Assembly: GCA_947503625.1 (NCBI GenBank)
Contig: CANNEK010000001.1
Span: 1,296,152-1,360,151, forward strand
DNA: 64,000 bases
DNA from: an uncultured Kordiimonas sp.
GTDB lineage: Bacteria > Pseudomonadota > Alphaproteobacteria > Sphingomonadales > Kordiimonadaceae
Direction: 5' to 3'
Positions 35,099 through 43,555 of the stretch are shown here, piece by piece. Below the pieces are notes generated by a model that searched no databases, was not told the origin of the DNA, and worked only from the letters and a program-made list of their open reading frames with translations. Each line of letters begins with the position of its first letter. Within the stretch, counting starts at the first letter, position 1. A program made the translations under genes and the position numbers.

Positions 35099-36097
35099 TC
35101 AGGGTGAACCAACCATGTTGAAGAAGTCCAGTGCTGTGCCGTGATACCAGGCCCCCCTGCTATTGCGCCCATGGAAACCAACATGTCCGCCGGAAGCTGT
35201 TATCAGCGCGCCTGCCGCTATGCTATCCGGCCATTGTGCACTTCGATAGTCTTCCGCAGGTATCCACGGATCATTGGCAGCATGGATAGCTAACGATGGT
35301 ATTTCGATCCGGTTCAGAAGCGGCAGACAGGAAACGCGAGCATAATAGTCGGCTGCATCCCTGAACCCGAAAACAGGCGCAATGACCTGTTCATCAAATG
35401 CCAGAACACTCGACACCGTCGAAGGGTCCACTTTAACTTTTGGATGGCTCAAGTCCTTAAGGTCATTGCGCATATTGTTGACCACGTACCGCGAATACAG
35501 TGTGTTGCGCGGTCGCTCCAGTTTCTTCTGGCTTGCTGCAAGATCTAGGGGCGCGGAAACGGTCACACAGGCAACCAGTCCTTCCGGAACATCCCCCTCG
35601 CCCAGCATGCGCAAGCCAAGCTGTCCACCCAGAGAAAATCCCATGAGATACAGCGCGGCATCCGGCATTTTCCGACTTAGCCACTTCAATGCAGCCCTCA
35701 GATCACTGGTCAGCCCGGCACTATAGGGCGGCTCTGATGTCTCTGCAGAAGGGCCAACGCCCCGGTAATTCATGCGCGCAACGGTATAGCCGGCCTCGAC
35801 AAAAGCGCGCGCAGCATTGAACATGTAACTGCTTGCCTCAGAACCACCAAGTCCATGCACGAGCAAAATAACTCGGCCGGTATCGCGGTCGTCGGCAGGG
35901 TAGTTCATTGCCATGTTGATCGCCCCGACATCAATGGGCGCTAAAAGGCGCTCATCAGGCTGCAGAGCAGCGGGTGCGCTAACAAAACTGTTACGCAGGG
36001 TTTGCAAGTCACCCCCAAGCCACGGAGCCCGCGGGCGAAATGGAGCCAATTCCTGCCCGGCAAAAAACCTTCTCAGTCCGGCACCCACCAGTTCCAT
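35099..36097 (-). CDS. Alpha/beta hydrolase, YheT family
   Basis: 332 residues. It opens with PFRPRAPWLGGDLQTLRNSF, the YheT-type N terminus that binds the fold edge. Next come LLVHGLGGSEASSY (oxyanion), the nucleophile elbow GFSLGG near 157, Asp in AANDPWIP near 265, and catalytic His in GGHVGFHG near 305. YheT-like esterases have broad, poorly defined activity on lipids and esters. It starts 24 bases after the stop of the metallo-beta-lactamase-fold gene and is probably co-transcribed with it. Confidence 0.88.
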   Translation of the reverse strand: MELVGAGLRRFFAGQELAPFRPRAPWLGGDLQTLRNSFVSAPAALQPDERLLAPIDVGAINMAMNYPADDRDTGRVILLVHGLGGSEASSYMFNAARAFVEAGYTVARMNYRGVGPSAETSEPPYSAGLTSDLRAALKWLSRKMPDAALYLMGFSLGGQLGLRMLGEGDVPEGLVACVTVSAPLDLAASQKKLERPRNTLYSRYVVNNMRNDLKDLSHPKVKVDPSTVSSVLAFDEQVIAPVFGFRDAADYYARVSCLPLLNRIEIPSLAIHAANDPWIPAEDYRSAQWPDSIAAGALITASGGHVGFHGRNSRGAWYHGTALDFFNMVGSP

Positions 36098-36121
36098 CAA
36101 TCGACCCGGACTGTCAAAAAG

Positions 36122-37072
36122 TCACCCAAGGTTATGTGGCCTCGTTTGCGCCTGCTTTCCGCCATCAAAACGCTCGGCCTGTGAACGGCTCTGTTGATAC
36201 AATTCTATATGGGCAGCAACGCATCCCCGGGCAGCTTCAATCAGGCGCGGAGTAAGCCCTTCGTAAAGCTCTTCCACTATAACAACAGGGTCTGTTATGC
36301 CACGGTGCAACATGTCTTCAACCTGTTGTTGGCGCATCATTCGATGGCTACGAATTTCGTCAATGCGGGATACCGCATTGTCAACCGGGTCGCCGTGACT
36401 TGGCATTAGTCGAACCGGGCCGACCTGCGCTATCAGTTCAAGGCTGTCCAGATAGTTGGCAAGATTACCCAGAGGCGGCACAATGACGGTTGTTGACCAG
36501 CCCATGACATGATCGCCTGAAAACACGATGTCCTGCGCCGCAAGATGATAACAAAGATGGTTTGGAAAGTGACCTGGTGTGTGCAGCACCGACAACCGCC
36601 AGCGCCCAGACCCAATCACTTCACCACCCATGAGCGCCCGATCCGGCACAAAGTTGGGATCGATATCCTCGTCACTGCCATGCAGCAACTCTTCCGGCAG
36701 TCCTCCATACCCATATACAGGAGCATCCAAACGCTTTTTTAAAGGGGTTGCAGCGGGACTGTGGTCCAGATGGTTATGGGTTACCAAAATGCCTTCTACC
36801 GGGCGGCCATTTACGGCGGCAACAACGGCGTCTATATGTTCGGCATCGTCTGGCCCGGGGTCAATCACCCACAAGGCGTCATCACCCACCAGATACGTGT
36901 TTGTTCCCGGTCCGGTATAATCCTTGGCATTGTCTGCCATCAACACAACAATGCCGTCAGCGACAGCAATAGGTTCACCGTAAACAGCTTTTGCACGTAG
37001 TGCTTTGGCCGCAACAGGGCTGGGCACGAGGCCACTGGATTGATAAGTCTGGTCAGTCACACGGATACTCAT
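36122..37072 (-). CDS. Metallo-beta-lactamase-fold hydrolase, LACTB2-like
   Basis: 316 residues. The N-terminal strand block with PGTNTYLVGDDALWVIDPGP leads to the zinc motif THNHLDHS near 100-107, then His in LHTPGHFPNHL, Asp in FSGDHVMGW and His in MPSHGDPV. A C-terminal winged-helix-like part (HRMMRQQQVEDMLHRGITDPVVIVEELYEGL) is typical of the LACTB2 / glyoxalase-like group. Candidate roles are ribonuclease or thioester/lactone hydrolysis; not decidable here. It is first in a two-gene unit with the YheT-like hydrolase. Confidence 0.87.
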   Translation of the reverse strand: MSIRVTDQTYQSSGLVPSPVAAKALRAKAVYGEPIAVADGIVVLMADNAKDYTGPGTNTYLVGDDALWVIDPGPDDAEHIDAVVAAVNGRPVEGILVTHNHLDHSPAATPLKKRLDAPVYGYGGLPEELLHGSDEDIDPNFVPDRALMGGEVIGSGRWRLSVLHTPGHFPNHLCYHLAAQDIVFSGDHVMGWSTTVIVPPLGNLANYLDSLELIAQVGPVRLMPSHGDPVDNAVSRIDEIRSHRMMRQQQVEDMLHRGITDPVVIVEELYEGLTPRLIEAARGCVAAHIELYQQSRSQAERFDGGKQAQTRPHNLG

Positions 37073-37188
37073 AGCAAATTTATCAGTTCAATCTAGCGAT
37101 TATTTAAGGCAGGAGATACATGCCTTACCACTCACCTGTTTTCACGCTTTAGTGACAGGCAAGAGGTCAGCACGTTATCAGCCTGTTA

Positions 37189-37620
37189 TCAGGATGCGCG
37201 TTCAAACTTTGTCGACAACAGAACACTGGTCTGCGTTCGCTCAACACCCTTTATACGTCCGATTTCATCCAGAACAGTATCAAGAGCGTTGGTGCTTTCT
37301 GCGCGCAAGTGCGCGATCAGATCAAATTCCCCCGATATTGTGTAAAGGCGGGTAACAGACGTGTGGCGACGACAGAAAGCCACAATCTCGTCCTGCGACC
37401 TGGGGGATATTTTCAGCATTACCTGAGCGCGCACCTCTCGCCCGGCATAATCGGAGCCAAGCCTCAGGGTGTATCCGGCGATAATCCCTTTCTGCTCCAG
37501 TTTGGTGATTCTGTCCTGTACCGTCGACCGGGACAGCCCCATAATCCGGGACAGGGCGCTTAGCGAAATGCGAGCATTCTGCCGCAGCACATCAATCAGT
37601 TTTTTGTCGGTGTCGTCCAT
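37189..37620 (-). CDS. Lrp/AsnC family transcriptional regulator
   Basis: 143 residues: an N-terminal helix-turn-helix (about 5-55, with SLSALSRIMGLSRSTVQDRITKLEQKG) and a C-terminal RAM ligand-binding domain (VRAQVMLKISPRSQDEIVAF). It is divergent from the lysine-catabolic genes starting 175 bases away. By analogy with regulators such as LysM/BkdR it most likely senses lysine or an intermediate and controls those genes and itself. The intergenic region is AT-rich on the regulator side (AAAATTTGTGCCTCAATACCTTAATTTG), where Lrp-type sites would be expected. Confidence 0.88.
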   Translation of the reverse strand: MDDTDKKLIDVLRQNARISLSALSRIMGLSRSTVQDRITKLEQKGIIAGYTLRLGSDYAGREVRAQVMLKISPRSQDEIVAFCRRHTSVTRLYTISGEFDLIAHLRAESTNALDTVLDEIGRIKGVERTQTSVLLSTKFERAS

Positions 37621-37795
37621 ATGACAATTCGCCGCTATTTCCGTTAAAATTTGTGCCTCAATACCTTAATTTGTACATTATGACCATTCAAATCGACCGA
37701 TAATCTACCGTATTGTCGGCTATCAGCGCTTCGGGGTGGAGCGCATCGGGTTTCCGACACAATACCGCTATCAGCGGTGATTAAAGGATTATTCA

Positions 37796-38968
37796 ATGCA
37801 TAACGTGTTGTTGATGGGCGCAGGAAAAATCGGCGAAATGATCGCGACACTGCTGGCGGGGTCTGGCGACTATCATGTGACTGTCGCCGATTTTGACGAA
37901 AAGGCACTCGCTCGTATCGCTCAAGGCGCAAATGTCAGCACACTCAATCTGGATGTCACTGACACAGCTGCACTTGATAACGCCATGGAAGGCAAATTCG
38001 CGGTTCTCTCAGCTTGCCCATACGAAATGACGCGGCTGATTGCTCCGGCTGCGAAACGCGCGAATGTTCACTATTTTGACCTGACTGAAGATGTGGAGTC
38101 CACTCGTCTGACCAAATCGCTGGCGGTCGACAGCGAGTGTGCCTTTGTTCCGCAATGCGGTCTGGCCCCCGGCTTCATTTCGATTGTTGCGTACGATCTC
38201 GCTAAAAATTTCGACACACTGCACAATGTTCATATGCGCGTTGGGGCGCTGCCAAAATACCCGTCCAACTCACTGAAATATAACCTCACCTGGTCCACCG
38301 ACGGCCTGATCAACGAATACTGCAACCCGTGTGAAGCCATAGTAGGTGGTACGCAATTGGAAGTTCCACCCCTGGAAGAGCTCGAGCGCTTCAGCCTTGA
38401 CGGCATAGAGTATGAGGCATTCAACACGTCGGGCGGCCTCGGCACCCTGTGTGAAACGCTGGACGGCAGGGTCAATAATCTGAACTACCGCACCGTGCGC
38501 TATCCCGGCCACCGGGATATCCTGAAGCTGCTATTGCAGGACCTGCGCCTCAACGAACGCAAGGATCTGATGAAGGACATTTTTGAGCATGCATTGCCTG
38601 TAACCCTGCAGGATGTCGTGCTCGTGTTTGTCAATGTTTCCGGCGAAAAAGACGGCCGCTTCATGCAGGAAACATACGCCCACAAGGTTTATGCGCAGGA
38701 TATTGCCGGCAAGCGCTGGAGCGCGATCCAGATTACAACAGCCTCGGGCATCTGCACAATGCTGGATCTGGTTGCTGATGGAAAGTTGCCGCAAAAGGGC
38801 TTCGTGCGACAGGAAGATACCAATTTCAACGATTTCATTGAAAACCGTTTTGGTTCCGCCTATGCCCGTTCTGTAGAGGTCCGGGCCCAGTTCAGCTCGG
38901 ACCCCGAGGGAGGACCCTCATGGGGAAGGCAATGTCAAACAATCCATCTGATAACCAGACTACAATAA
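37796..38968 (+). CDS. Saccharopine dehydrogenase / lysine 6-dehydrogenase family enzyme
   Basis: 390 residues. Rossmann motif LLMGAGKIGEMIATLLA at the N terminus with Asp in VADFDE, then ACPYEMTRLIAPAAKRANVHYFDLTED and PQCGLAPGFIS, the hallmark of the saccharopine dehydrogenase fold. Length and the ALPKYPSNSLKYNLTWSTDGLINEY segment fit L-lysine 6-dehydrogenase or saccharopine dehydrogenase, both yielding aminoadipate semialdehyde. With the ALDH7-type gene two places downstream this makes a lysine breakdown route. The last 16 residues overlap the next gene (49 bases). Confidence 0.85.
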   Translation: MHNVLLMGAGKIGEMIATLLAGSGDYHVTVADFDEKALARIAQGANVSTLNLDVTDTAALDNAMEGKFAVLSACPYEMTRLIAPAAKRANVHYFDLTEDVESTRLTKSLAVDSECAFVPQCGLAPGFISIVAYDLAKNFDTLHNVHMRVGALPKYPSNSLKYNLTWSTDGLINEYCNPCEAIVGGTQLEVPPLEELERFSLDGIEYEAFNTSGGLGTLCETLDGRVNNLNYRTVRYPGHRDILKLLLQDLRLNERKDLMKDIFEHALPVTLQDVVLVFVNVSGEKDGRFMQETYAHKVYAQDIAGKRWSAIQITTASGICTMLDLVADGKLPQKGFVRQEDTNFNDFIENRFGSAYARSVEVRAQFSSDPEGGPSWGRQCQTIHLITRLQ

Positions 38969-40608
38969 CCGGCGGACAAGCGCTTGTGGAAGCGCTGGTC
39001 GCCAACGGCACGTCACTGGCTTTTGGTGTGCCGGGCGAAAGCTATCTGGCGGCACTTGATGCACTTCACGATACGCAAGATAACCTGCAGTTCATTACCT
39101 GTCGGCACGAAGCGGGCGCGGCCAACATGGCCGAAGCACACGGCAAGCTTACCGGCCAGCCCGGAATATGCTTTGTAACACGCGGGCCGGGGGCAACGCA
39201 TGCCACCATAGGCTTACACACCGCTTTTCAGGACAGTACACCGATGATCATGCTGATCGGCCAGGTGGCAAGCGATCAGGTGGAACGCGAAGCATTTCAG
39301 GAAATTGACTATCGGCGTTTCCTGTCTGAAGTCACGAAATGGACTGCGGAAATCAACGACGCATCCCGCATCGCGGAATATGTTGGTCGCGCATTTCGGG
39401 TTGCAACATCAGGGCGCCCCGGGCCTGTTGCGCTCGCGCTACCGGAAGATATGCTGACCGACCTGTGCCCGCCTCAAAAGTCTGTTCCCTACACACCGGC
39501 AAAGGCGCACCCGGGCGCACAGGATATGGCGCAGTTACAGACTTTGCTGGAAAATGCGGAGCGCCCTATGGTGATGCTGGGTGGCAGCGGCTGGGACACT
39601 GCGTCCGCCGCGAACGCTCAGACCTTTATTGAAAACAATGACTTACCTGTGTGCGTTTCTTTCCGCTGTCAGGACCGGTTCGACAACCGGCACAAAAATT
39701 ATGTCGGTGATATGGGCATCGGGGCAAACCCCGCACTGATCAGGCGCATGCAGGATGCGGATGTACTGTTGGTTTTGGGGCCGCGACTGGGGGAGATGAC
39801 CACTGGCGGCTATACGCGCCTGACCGTTCCGGTTCCGGAACAAACTCTGATCCATGTGCATCAGGGTGCCGAGGAACTTGGCAGGGTTTACCAGCCAGCG
39901 CTTGCGATCAACGCGGCACCCACGACCCTCGCCCCTCTTCTTGCTGGTTTGAAGCTCACGCCGAATGGCGATTGGAATACGCTAACCAAAGAAGCACGCG
40001 CCGAGTATCTGGACTGGATCACGCCCGTCTCAAACCCCGGCCCTGTGCAGCTTTCCGAGCTTTATGCACACATGCGAGAAGCGTTGCCGGCAAACACAAT
40101 CATCTGCAACGGCGCGGGCAACTATGCCGCGTGGCTGCACCGGTTTTACCAGTACCGGCAGTTCGGAACCCAGCTTGCGCCTACGTCCGGCGCGATGGGA
40201 TACGGCGTGCCTGCGGCGGTTGCGGCCAAAATCGCACGGCCGGAAAGCCCGGTGATTGCTTTCGCGGGGGACGGGTGTTTTATGATGAGTGTGATGGAGC
40301 TGGCGACAGCGGCGCGCTACAACGCCAACGTTGTTTTTTTAGTGTTTAATAACAGTATGTTAGGCACAATCCGCATGCATCAGGAACGGGAATACCCCGA
40401 AAGGGTATCAGGCACCGACCTGACCAACCCTGATTTCGTTACGCTGGCGCAATCTTTTGGTGCGCTCGGCTTACGTGTTGAAAACACTGAGGAATTCGCC
40501 CCCGCGCTTGACCGGGCGCTGGCCGCCGGCACGCCCGCACTGATTGAAATTATCGTCGACCCGGAGGCGATTTCGCCCACAGCAACGCTTTCGGACCTCA
40601 AGAAATAG
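38920..40608 (+). CDS. TPP-dependent enzyme, acetolactate-synthase-like
   Basis: 562 residues; ATG preceded by GAGGGAGGA, or a second ATG four codons on. It has the three thiamine-diphosphate enzyme domains: N-terminal with activating Glu in RHEAGAANMAEA, a central Rossmann-like domain, and a C-terminal TPP-binding domain with GDGCFMMSVMELATAARYNANVVFLVFNN. It lacks an FAD-binding signature I can verify and no small regulatory subunit (ilvH) is adjacent, so biosynthetic AHAS is unlikely. Within a lysine operon it could decarboxylate 2-oxoadipate or a related 2-oxo acid; this is inference. Confidence 0.82.
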   Translation: MGKAMSNNPSDNQTTITGGQALVEALVANGTSLAFGVPGESYLAALDALHDTQDNLQFITCRHEAGAANMAEAHGKLTGQPGICFVTRGPGATHATIGLHTAFQDSTPMIMLIGQVASDQVEREAFQEIDYRRFLSEVTKWTAEINDASRIAEYVGRAFRVATSGRPGPVALALPEDMLTDLCPPQKSVPYTPAKAHPGAQDMAQLQTLLENAERPMVMLGGSGWDTASAANAQTFIENNDLPVCVSFRCQDRFDNRHKNYVGDMGIGANPALIRRMQDADVLLVLGPRLGEMTTGGYTRLTVPVPEQTLIHVHQGAEELGRVYQPALAINAAPTTLAPLLAGLKLTPNGDWNTLTKEARAEYLDWITPVSNPGPVQLSELYAHMREALPANTIICNGAGNYAAWLHRFYQYRQFGTQLAPTSGAMGYGVPAAVAAKIARPESPVIAFAGDGCFMMSVMELATAARYNANVVFLVFNNSMLGTIRMHQEREYPERVSGTDLTNPDFVTLAQSFGALGLRVENTEEFAPALDRALAAGTPALIEIIVDPEAISPTATLSDLKK

Positions 40609-40609
40609 T

Positions 40610-40660
40610 ATGAAAAAAACGCAAAAAAAGGCGTCAAAGTCGCCAAAAAGGGAACATTAA
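40610..40660 (+). CDS. Possible lysine-rich leader peptide (16 codons)
   Basis: One base after the TPP-enzyme stop begins an ATG frame reading MKKTQKKASKSPKREH, six Lys in sixteen codons, ending two bases before the ALDH start. It sits inside a lysine-catabolic operon, which is suggestive of translation-dependent control. Against it: no good ribosome site (AAGAAATAGT), and poly-A tracts give Lys codons by chance. A small GGCG/CGCC hairpin lies within it. Confidence 0.25.
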   Translation: MKKTQKKASKSPKREH

Positions 40661-40662
40661 TC

Positions 40663-42174
40663 ATGAAAAACCGCGTCGCAGACATTCTGGCATCGATGGA
40701 TATTGATGCGGGCGATTTTGCCACTGGCGATCTCGCCGTTCATTCCCCGATAGACGGGCAGGAAATGGGCCGGGTCAAAATGGATGACCGTGCATCGGTG
40801 GAGGGCAAAATCGCGGCGGCTCAATCCGCCTTCCTGACGTGGCGCAATGTGCCGGCACCCCGGCGCGGTGAACTGGTGCGCCTGCTGGGTGAGGAACTCA
40901 GAACGCACAAGGATGCGCTTGGTGCGCTCGTCACGGCTGAATGCGGAAAAATCCTCGAAGAAGGCAAAGGCGAAGTCCAGGAGATGATCGACATCTGCGA
41001 ATTTGCTGTTGGCCTGTCGCGGCAACTGCACGGGCTGACCATCGCGTCGGAGCGGCCCGGCCACCACATGCGCGAATACTGGCAGCCGCTGGGGCCCGTT
41101 GGCATCATCTCGGCGTTCAACTTCCCGGTTGCGGTGTGGTCGTGGAACACGGCGCTGGCGCTGGTGTGCGGCGACCCGTGTGTGTGGAAACCATCAGAGA
41201 AAACGCCGATGGTGGCGCTTGCCTGTCAGGCCCTGTTCGAGCGCGCGGTGGAAAAATTTGGCAGTGACGCCCCCAAAGGCCTGTCCAGCGTGATTGTCGG
41301 CATGAAAGACGTCGGCGAGCAAATGGTGGATGATGCGCGCATTGCGCTGGTGTCGGCAACCGGCTCTACCCGCATGGGCCGCGAGGTTGGCCCGCGCGTG
41401 GCGGCGCGCTTCGGCAAATGCCTGCTGGAACTGGGCGGCAACAACGCCATCATCGTCGCGCCGAGCGCTGACCTTGACATGGCGATCCCTGCAATCGTGT
41501 TCGGCGCGGTGGGCACAGCCGGCCAGCGCTGCACCAGCACCCGCCGCCTTATCGTGCACGAAAGCGTCTATGACACTTTGGTGCCGCGCCTGAAGAAAGC
41601 CTATGAAGGCATTCGCATCGGCGACCCGCTGGCAGGCGGCACGCTGGTCGGCCCGGTGATCGACAAAGCGTCGTTCAACGGTATGGAGCGCGCGCTGGAT
41701 GCTGCCCGCACTGAGGGCGGCACCGTCACCGGTGGTGGCCGCACGCTGGAGGGCACCTTCCCGGATGCCTTTTATGTGAAGCCCGCCATCGCGGAAATGC
41801 CGGGCCAAAGCGCCAGCATGTGCGAAGAAACCTTCGCGCCCATCCTGTATATCGTGAAATACACTGATCTGGCAGATGCCATTGCCCTGCAAAACGATGT
41901 GCCGCAAGGCCTGTCGAGCAGCATTTTCACCACCGACGTGCGCGAGGCAGAGCAGTTTATCAGCGCCAGCGGATCAGACTGCGGCATTGCCAATGTGAAC
42001 ATCGGCACCTCGGGCGCGGAAATCGGCGGTGCGTTTGGCGGCGAGAAGGAAACCGGCGGCGGGCGCGAAAGCGGTTCGGACGCATGGCGCGCCTACATGC
42101 GCCGCCAGACCTCAACGGTGAACTACAGCCGCGAACTGCCGCTGGCGCAGGGCATCAAGTTCGATCTGGATTAA
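40663..42174 (+). CDS. Aldehyde dehydrogenase, ALDH7-type (aminoadipate semialdehyde dehydrogenase)
   Basis: 503 residues. Conserved ALDH residues: ISAFNFPVAVWSWNTALAL (Asn153 in the oxyanion site), WKPSEKTP (cofactor Lys), Glu256 in LELGGNN and catalytic Cys290 in GQRCTSTRR. The QPLGPVGIISAFNFPVAVW and GTSGAEIGGAFGGEKETGGGRESGSDAWRAYMRR blocks are characteristic of ALDH7/antiquitin (AmaB), which oxidises alpha-aminoadipate semialdehyde to aminoadipate using NAD+. Its DNA is noticeably richer in G and C than the preceding gene. It closes the lysine operon and is followed by a hairpin. Confidence 0.92.
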   Translation: MKNRVADILASMDIDAGDFATGDLAVHSPIDGQEMGRVKMDDRASVEGKIAAAQSAFLTWRNVPAPRRGELVRLLGEELRTHKDALGALVTAECGKILEEGKGEVQEMIDICEFAVGLSRQLHGLTIASERPGHHMREYWQPLGPVGIISAFNFPVAVWSWNTALALVCGDPCVWKPSEKTPMVALACQALFERAVEKFGSDAPKGLSSVIVGMKDVGEQMVDDARIALVSATGSTRMGREVGPRVAARFGKCLLELGGNNAIIVAPSADLDMAIPAIVFGAVGTAGQRCTSTRRLIVHESVYDTLVPRLKKAYEGIRIGDPLAGGTLVGPVIDKASFNGMERALDAARTEGGTVTGGGRTLEGTFPDAFYVKPAIAEMPGQSASMCEETFAPILYIVKYTDLADAIALQNDVPQGLSSSIFTTDVREAEQFISASGSDCGIANVNIGTSGAEIGGAFGGEKETGGGRESGSDAWRAYMRRQTSTVNYSRELPLAQGIKFDLD

Positions 42175-42206
42175 AAGCCCTCGTTCTGGTGCCTTTTTCA
42201 CTGTCA

Positions 42207-42235
42207 CCCGTGGCCAACGCTTTTGCGGCCACGGG
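42207..42235. terminator. Hairpin between convergent genes
   Basis: CCCGTGGCC and GGCCACGGG form a perfect 9-bp stem around an 11-base loop, 32 bases past the ALDH stop. No T-run follows; likely a bidirectional end signal. Confidence 0.5.
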
Positions 42236-42250
42236 GTTCACATGGTTCCA

Positions 42251-43135
42251 TCAAAGATAGTTGGGCGCGCGGCCATTATACAGCCGGTACAAAAGCCGGG
42301 CGTCGCGGGTCAGCGCCTGCGCGATAAAATCAAGGCCTTTGGCGCGGGGGGGTACATCGTGCATGCCGCCGTAGGCAAGGTCGGTCAGTAAAACAGCCGC
42401 ATCATTCAGCCGCACAATCGGTTCTTCCATGTCCATCATGATGTCGTCGGTTGAAAGGCCGCCATGCTCCCGGTCGTAGGCGGCTTTGTAGCCGCGCATG
42501 TCGGGCGCATCCCACCAGTTGCGGTTTTTGATTGTTGGTTCTTTTGAGGCCGGTTCTTTTGAGGCTGATTCTGTTTCCTCGGCAGAGGCTTGCGGCCCTT
42601 CGTCTTCTACCGGGTCCGGGTCTTCATGCGGTTCCGGCGGCGGATACAGCGTTTCATGATTGATGCTGAGCGCTTCATAAAAGGGGCTGACCGTTTTGAC
42701 GTGGTCAAGGAAACGCCCCTGCTTCATCAGGGTGATATGCACGGGCATACCGAGCCGTTCGGTCAGGGTGGCCATCACGCCCGCGCGCCATTCTTCGGCC
42801 TTTGCCGGGATGCGGTTGCTGGTGACAATCAGCGTATAGGGCTCGTCCACCGCCACCATCGCGCCCGCGTCGCTGTGGGCCCCGTGCAGGATGATCTGGC
42901 AGATGCGCCGCGTGCGCGGTGGCTTGCGCGACAGGGCGCGCATGCGGTTGTCGTGCGCGGCAAATGTTTCAAGGATGGTTTCGCGGATGTGCGACAGGTT
43001 CACCTCGCGCCGTTCTTCCCGGTTCAGGCGGCGGGGTTCATCCGATGCTGCTGCGGGTGATTGTTCAAGTGCTGGTTCGGGTGTTTCAGGTATTGGTTGT
43101 GATGTTTCTTGTGTGCTAGACGTGTGATCAGCCAT
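42251..43135 (-). CDS. Hypothetical protein with a decayed minimal-nucleotidyltransferase-like domain
   Basis: 294 residues with AGGAGG before the ATG. Residues 1-40 are Pro/Glu/Ala-rich. Residues about 38-165 follow the layout of the N domain of fused MNT-HEPN proteins: an opening helix, then RRICQIILHGAHSDAG where active members have KIILYGSYARG, then DEPYTLIVTSN in place of 'SDYDLLVVVN', then HITLMKQGRFLDHVKTVSPFYEALSINHETLY like 'HTL..VN..L..G.PFF.DI...GI.LYE'. The Gly-Ser and the paired Asp needed for nucleotidyl transfer are missing. A low-complexity acidic linker (PEPHEDPDPVEDEGP) precedes an unassigned C-terminal 90 residues. G+C-rich like the ALDH gene. Function unknown. Confidence 0.5.
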   Translation of the reverse strand: MADHTSSTQETSQPIPETPEPALEQSPAAASDEPRRLNREERREVNLSHIRETILETFAAHDNRMRALSRKPPRTRRICQIILHGAHSDAGAMVAVDEPYTLIVTSNRIPAKAEEWRAGVMATLTERLGMPVHITLMKQGRFLDHVKTVSPFYEALSINHETLYPPPEPHEDPDPVEDEGPQASAEETESASKEPASKEPTIKNRNWWDAPDMRGYKAAYDREHGGLSTDDIMMDMEEPIVRLNDAAVLLTDLAYGGMHDVPPRAKGLDFIAQALTRDARLLYRLYNGRAPNYL

Positions 43136-43166
43136 GCCGACCTCCTGTAAGGTTGGTTGTGGTTAG

Positions 43167-43200
43167 GGCTTCGTGGGGTGGTCACACACCTTGCGAAGCC
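43167..43200. promoter_or_regulatory. Inverted repeat GGCTTCG ... CGAAGCC
   Basis: A 7-bp stem with a further internal GGTG/CACC pairing lies 32-65 bases upstream of the gene at 42251-43135, in its leader. It may be a regulatory stem or the boundary signal between divergent transcripts. Confidence 0.35.
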
Positions 43201-43217
43201 TGATTAAAGATAGTTGT

Positions 43218-43238
43218 AAATAAACTTAGTAGTTATTT
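43218..43238. promoter_or_regulatory. Candidate XRE operator
   Basis: Near-perfect AT-rich palindrome AAATAAACT-TAGT-AGTTATTT, about 70 bases before the XRE gene and in the region shared with the divergent gene. Autoregulation at such a site is usual for small XRE proteins. Confidence 0.35.
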
Positions 43239-43306
43239 TAACCACTTTTGTCAAGAGAACAGATGACCGATTTGACGCAAATTCATATGTTCGCCTATAT
43301 CAAACT

Positions 43307-43534
43307 ATGATGACACCTGCTCAATGTCGCGCTGCACGCGGTCTGCTCGGATGGCAGCAGCAAGAACTCGCCACTCAGGCAGAGATTGCTGTGAACACCA
43401 TTCGCAAGCTAGAAGGTGGCAAGACTTCGCCGCATAAAAGCACGCTGAAAATCTTGAAAGCAACTTTCGAAAAAGCAGGCATCGAATTCACCACCGAGGG
43501 CGGCATCGGCGTGAAGCTGAAGGACTCATCATAA
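43307..43534 (+). CDS. XRE-family helix-turn-helix regulator
   Basis: 75 residues, mostly one Cro/CI-type HTH: MTPAQCRAARGLLGWQQQELATQAEIAVNTIRKLEGGKTSPHKSTLKILKATFEKAG. The C terminus ends in a short 'GIEFTTEGGIGVKL' strand pair, common in small alphaproteobacterial XRE proteins. It begins the AT-rich accessory block and is followed 21 bases later by a 79-residue protein, so the two are probably one transcript. It may regulate itself, the divergent gene, or the ASCH/PIN-GNAT/kinase unit. Confidence 0.85.
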   Translation: MMTPAQCRAARGLLGWQQQELATQAEIAVNTIRKLEGGKTSPHKSTLKILKATFEKAGIEFTTEGGIGVKLKDSS

Positions 43535-43555
43535 AGAGTATATCAGGAGATTGTT

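Noticed and set aside
40633-40655. GGCG/CGCC hairpin as a terminator after the TPP-enzyme gene
   Set aside because: A 4-bp stem with no T-run on the coding strand; the T-run is on the opposite strand where no gene ends.
41194-41907. 237-codon minus-strand frame inside the ALDH gene
   Set aside because: Antisense shadow in GC-rich DNA, His/Arg-rich, no start signal.
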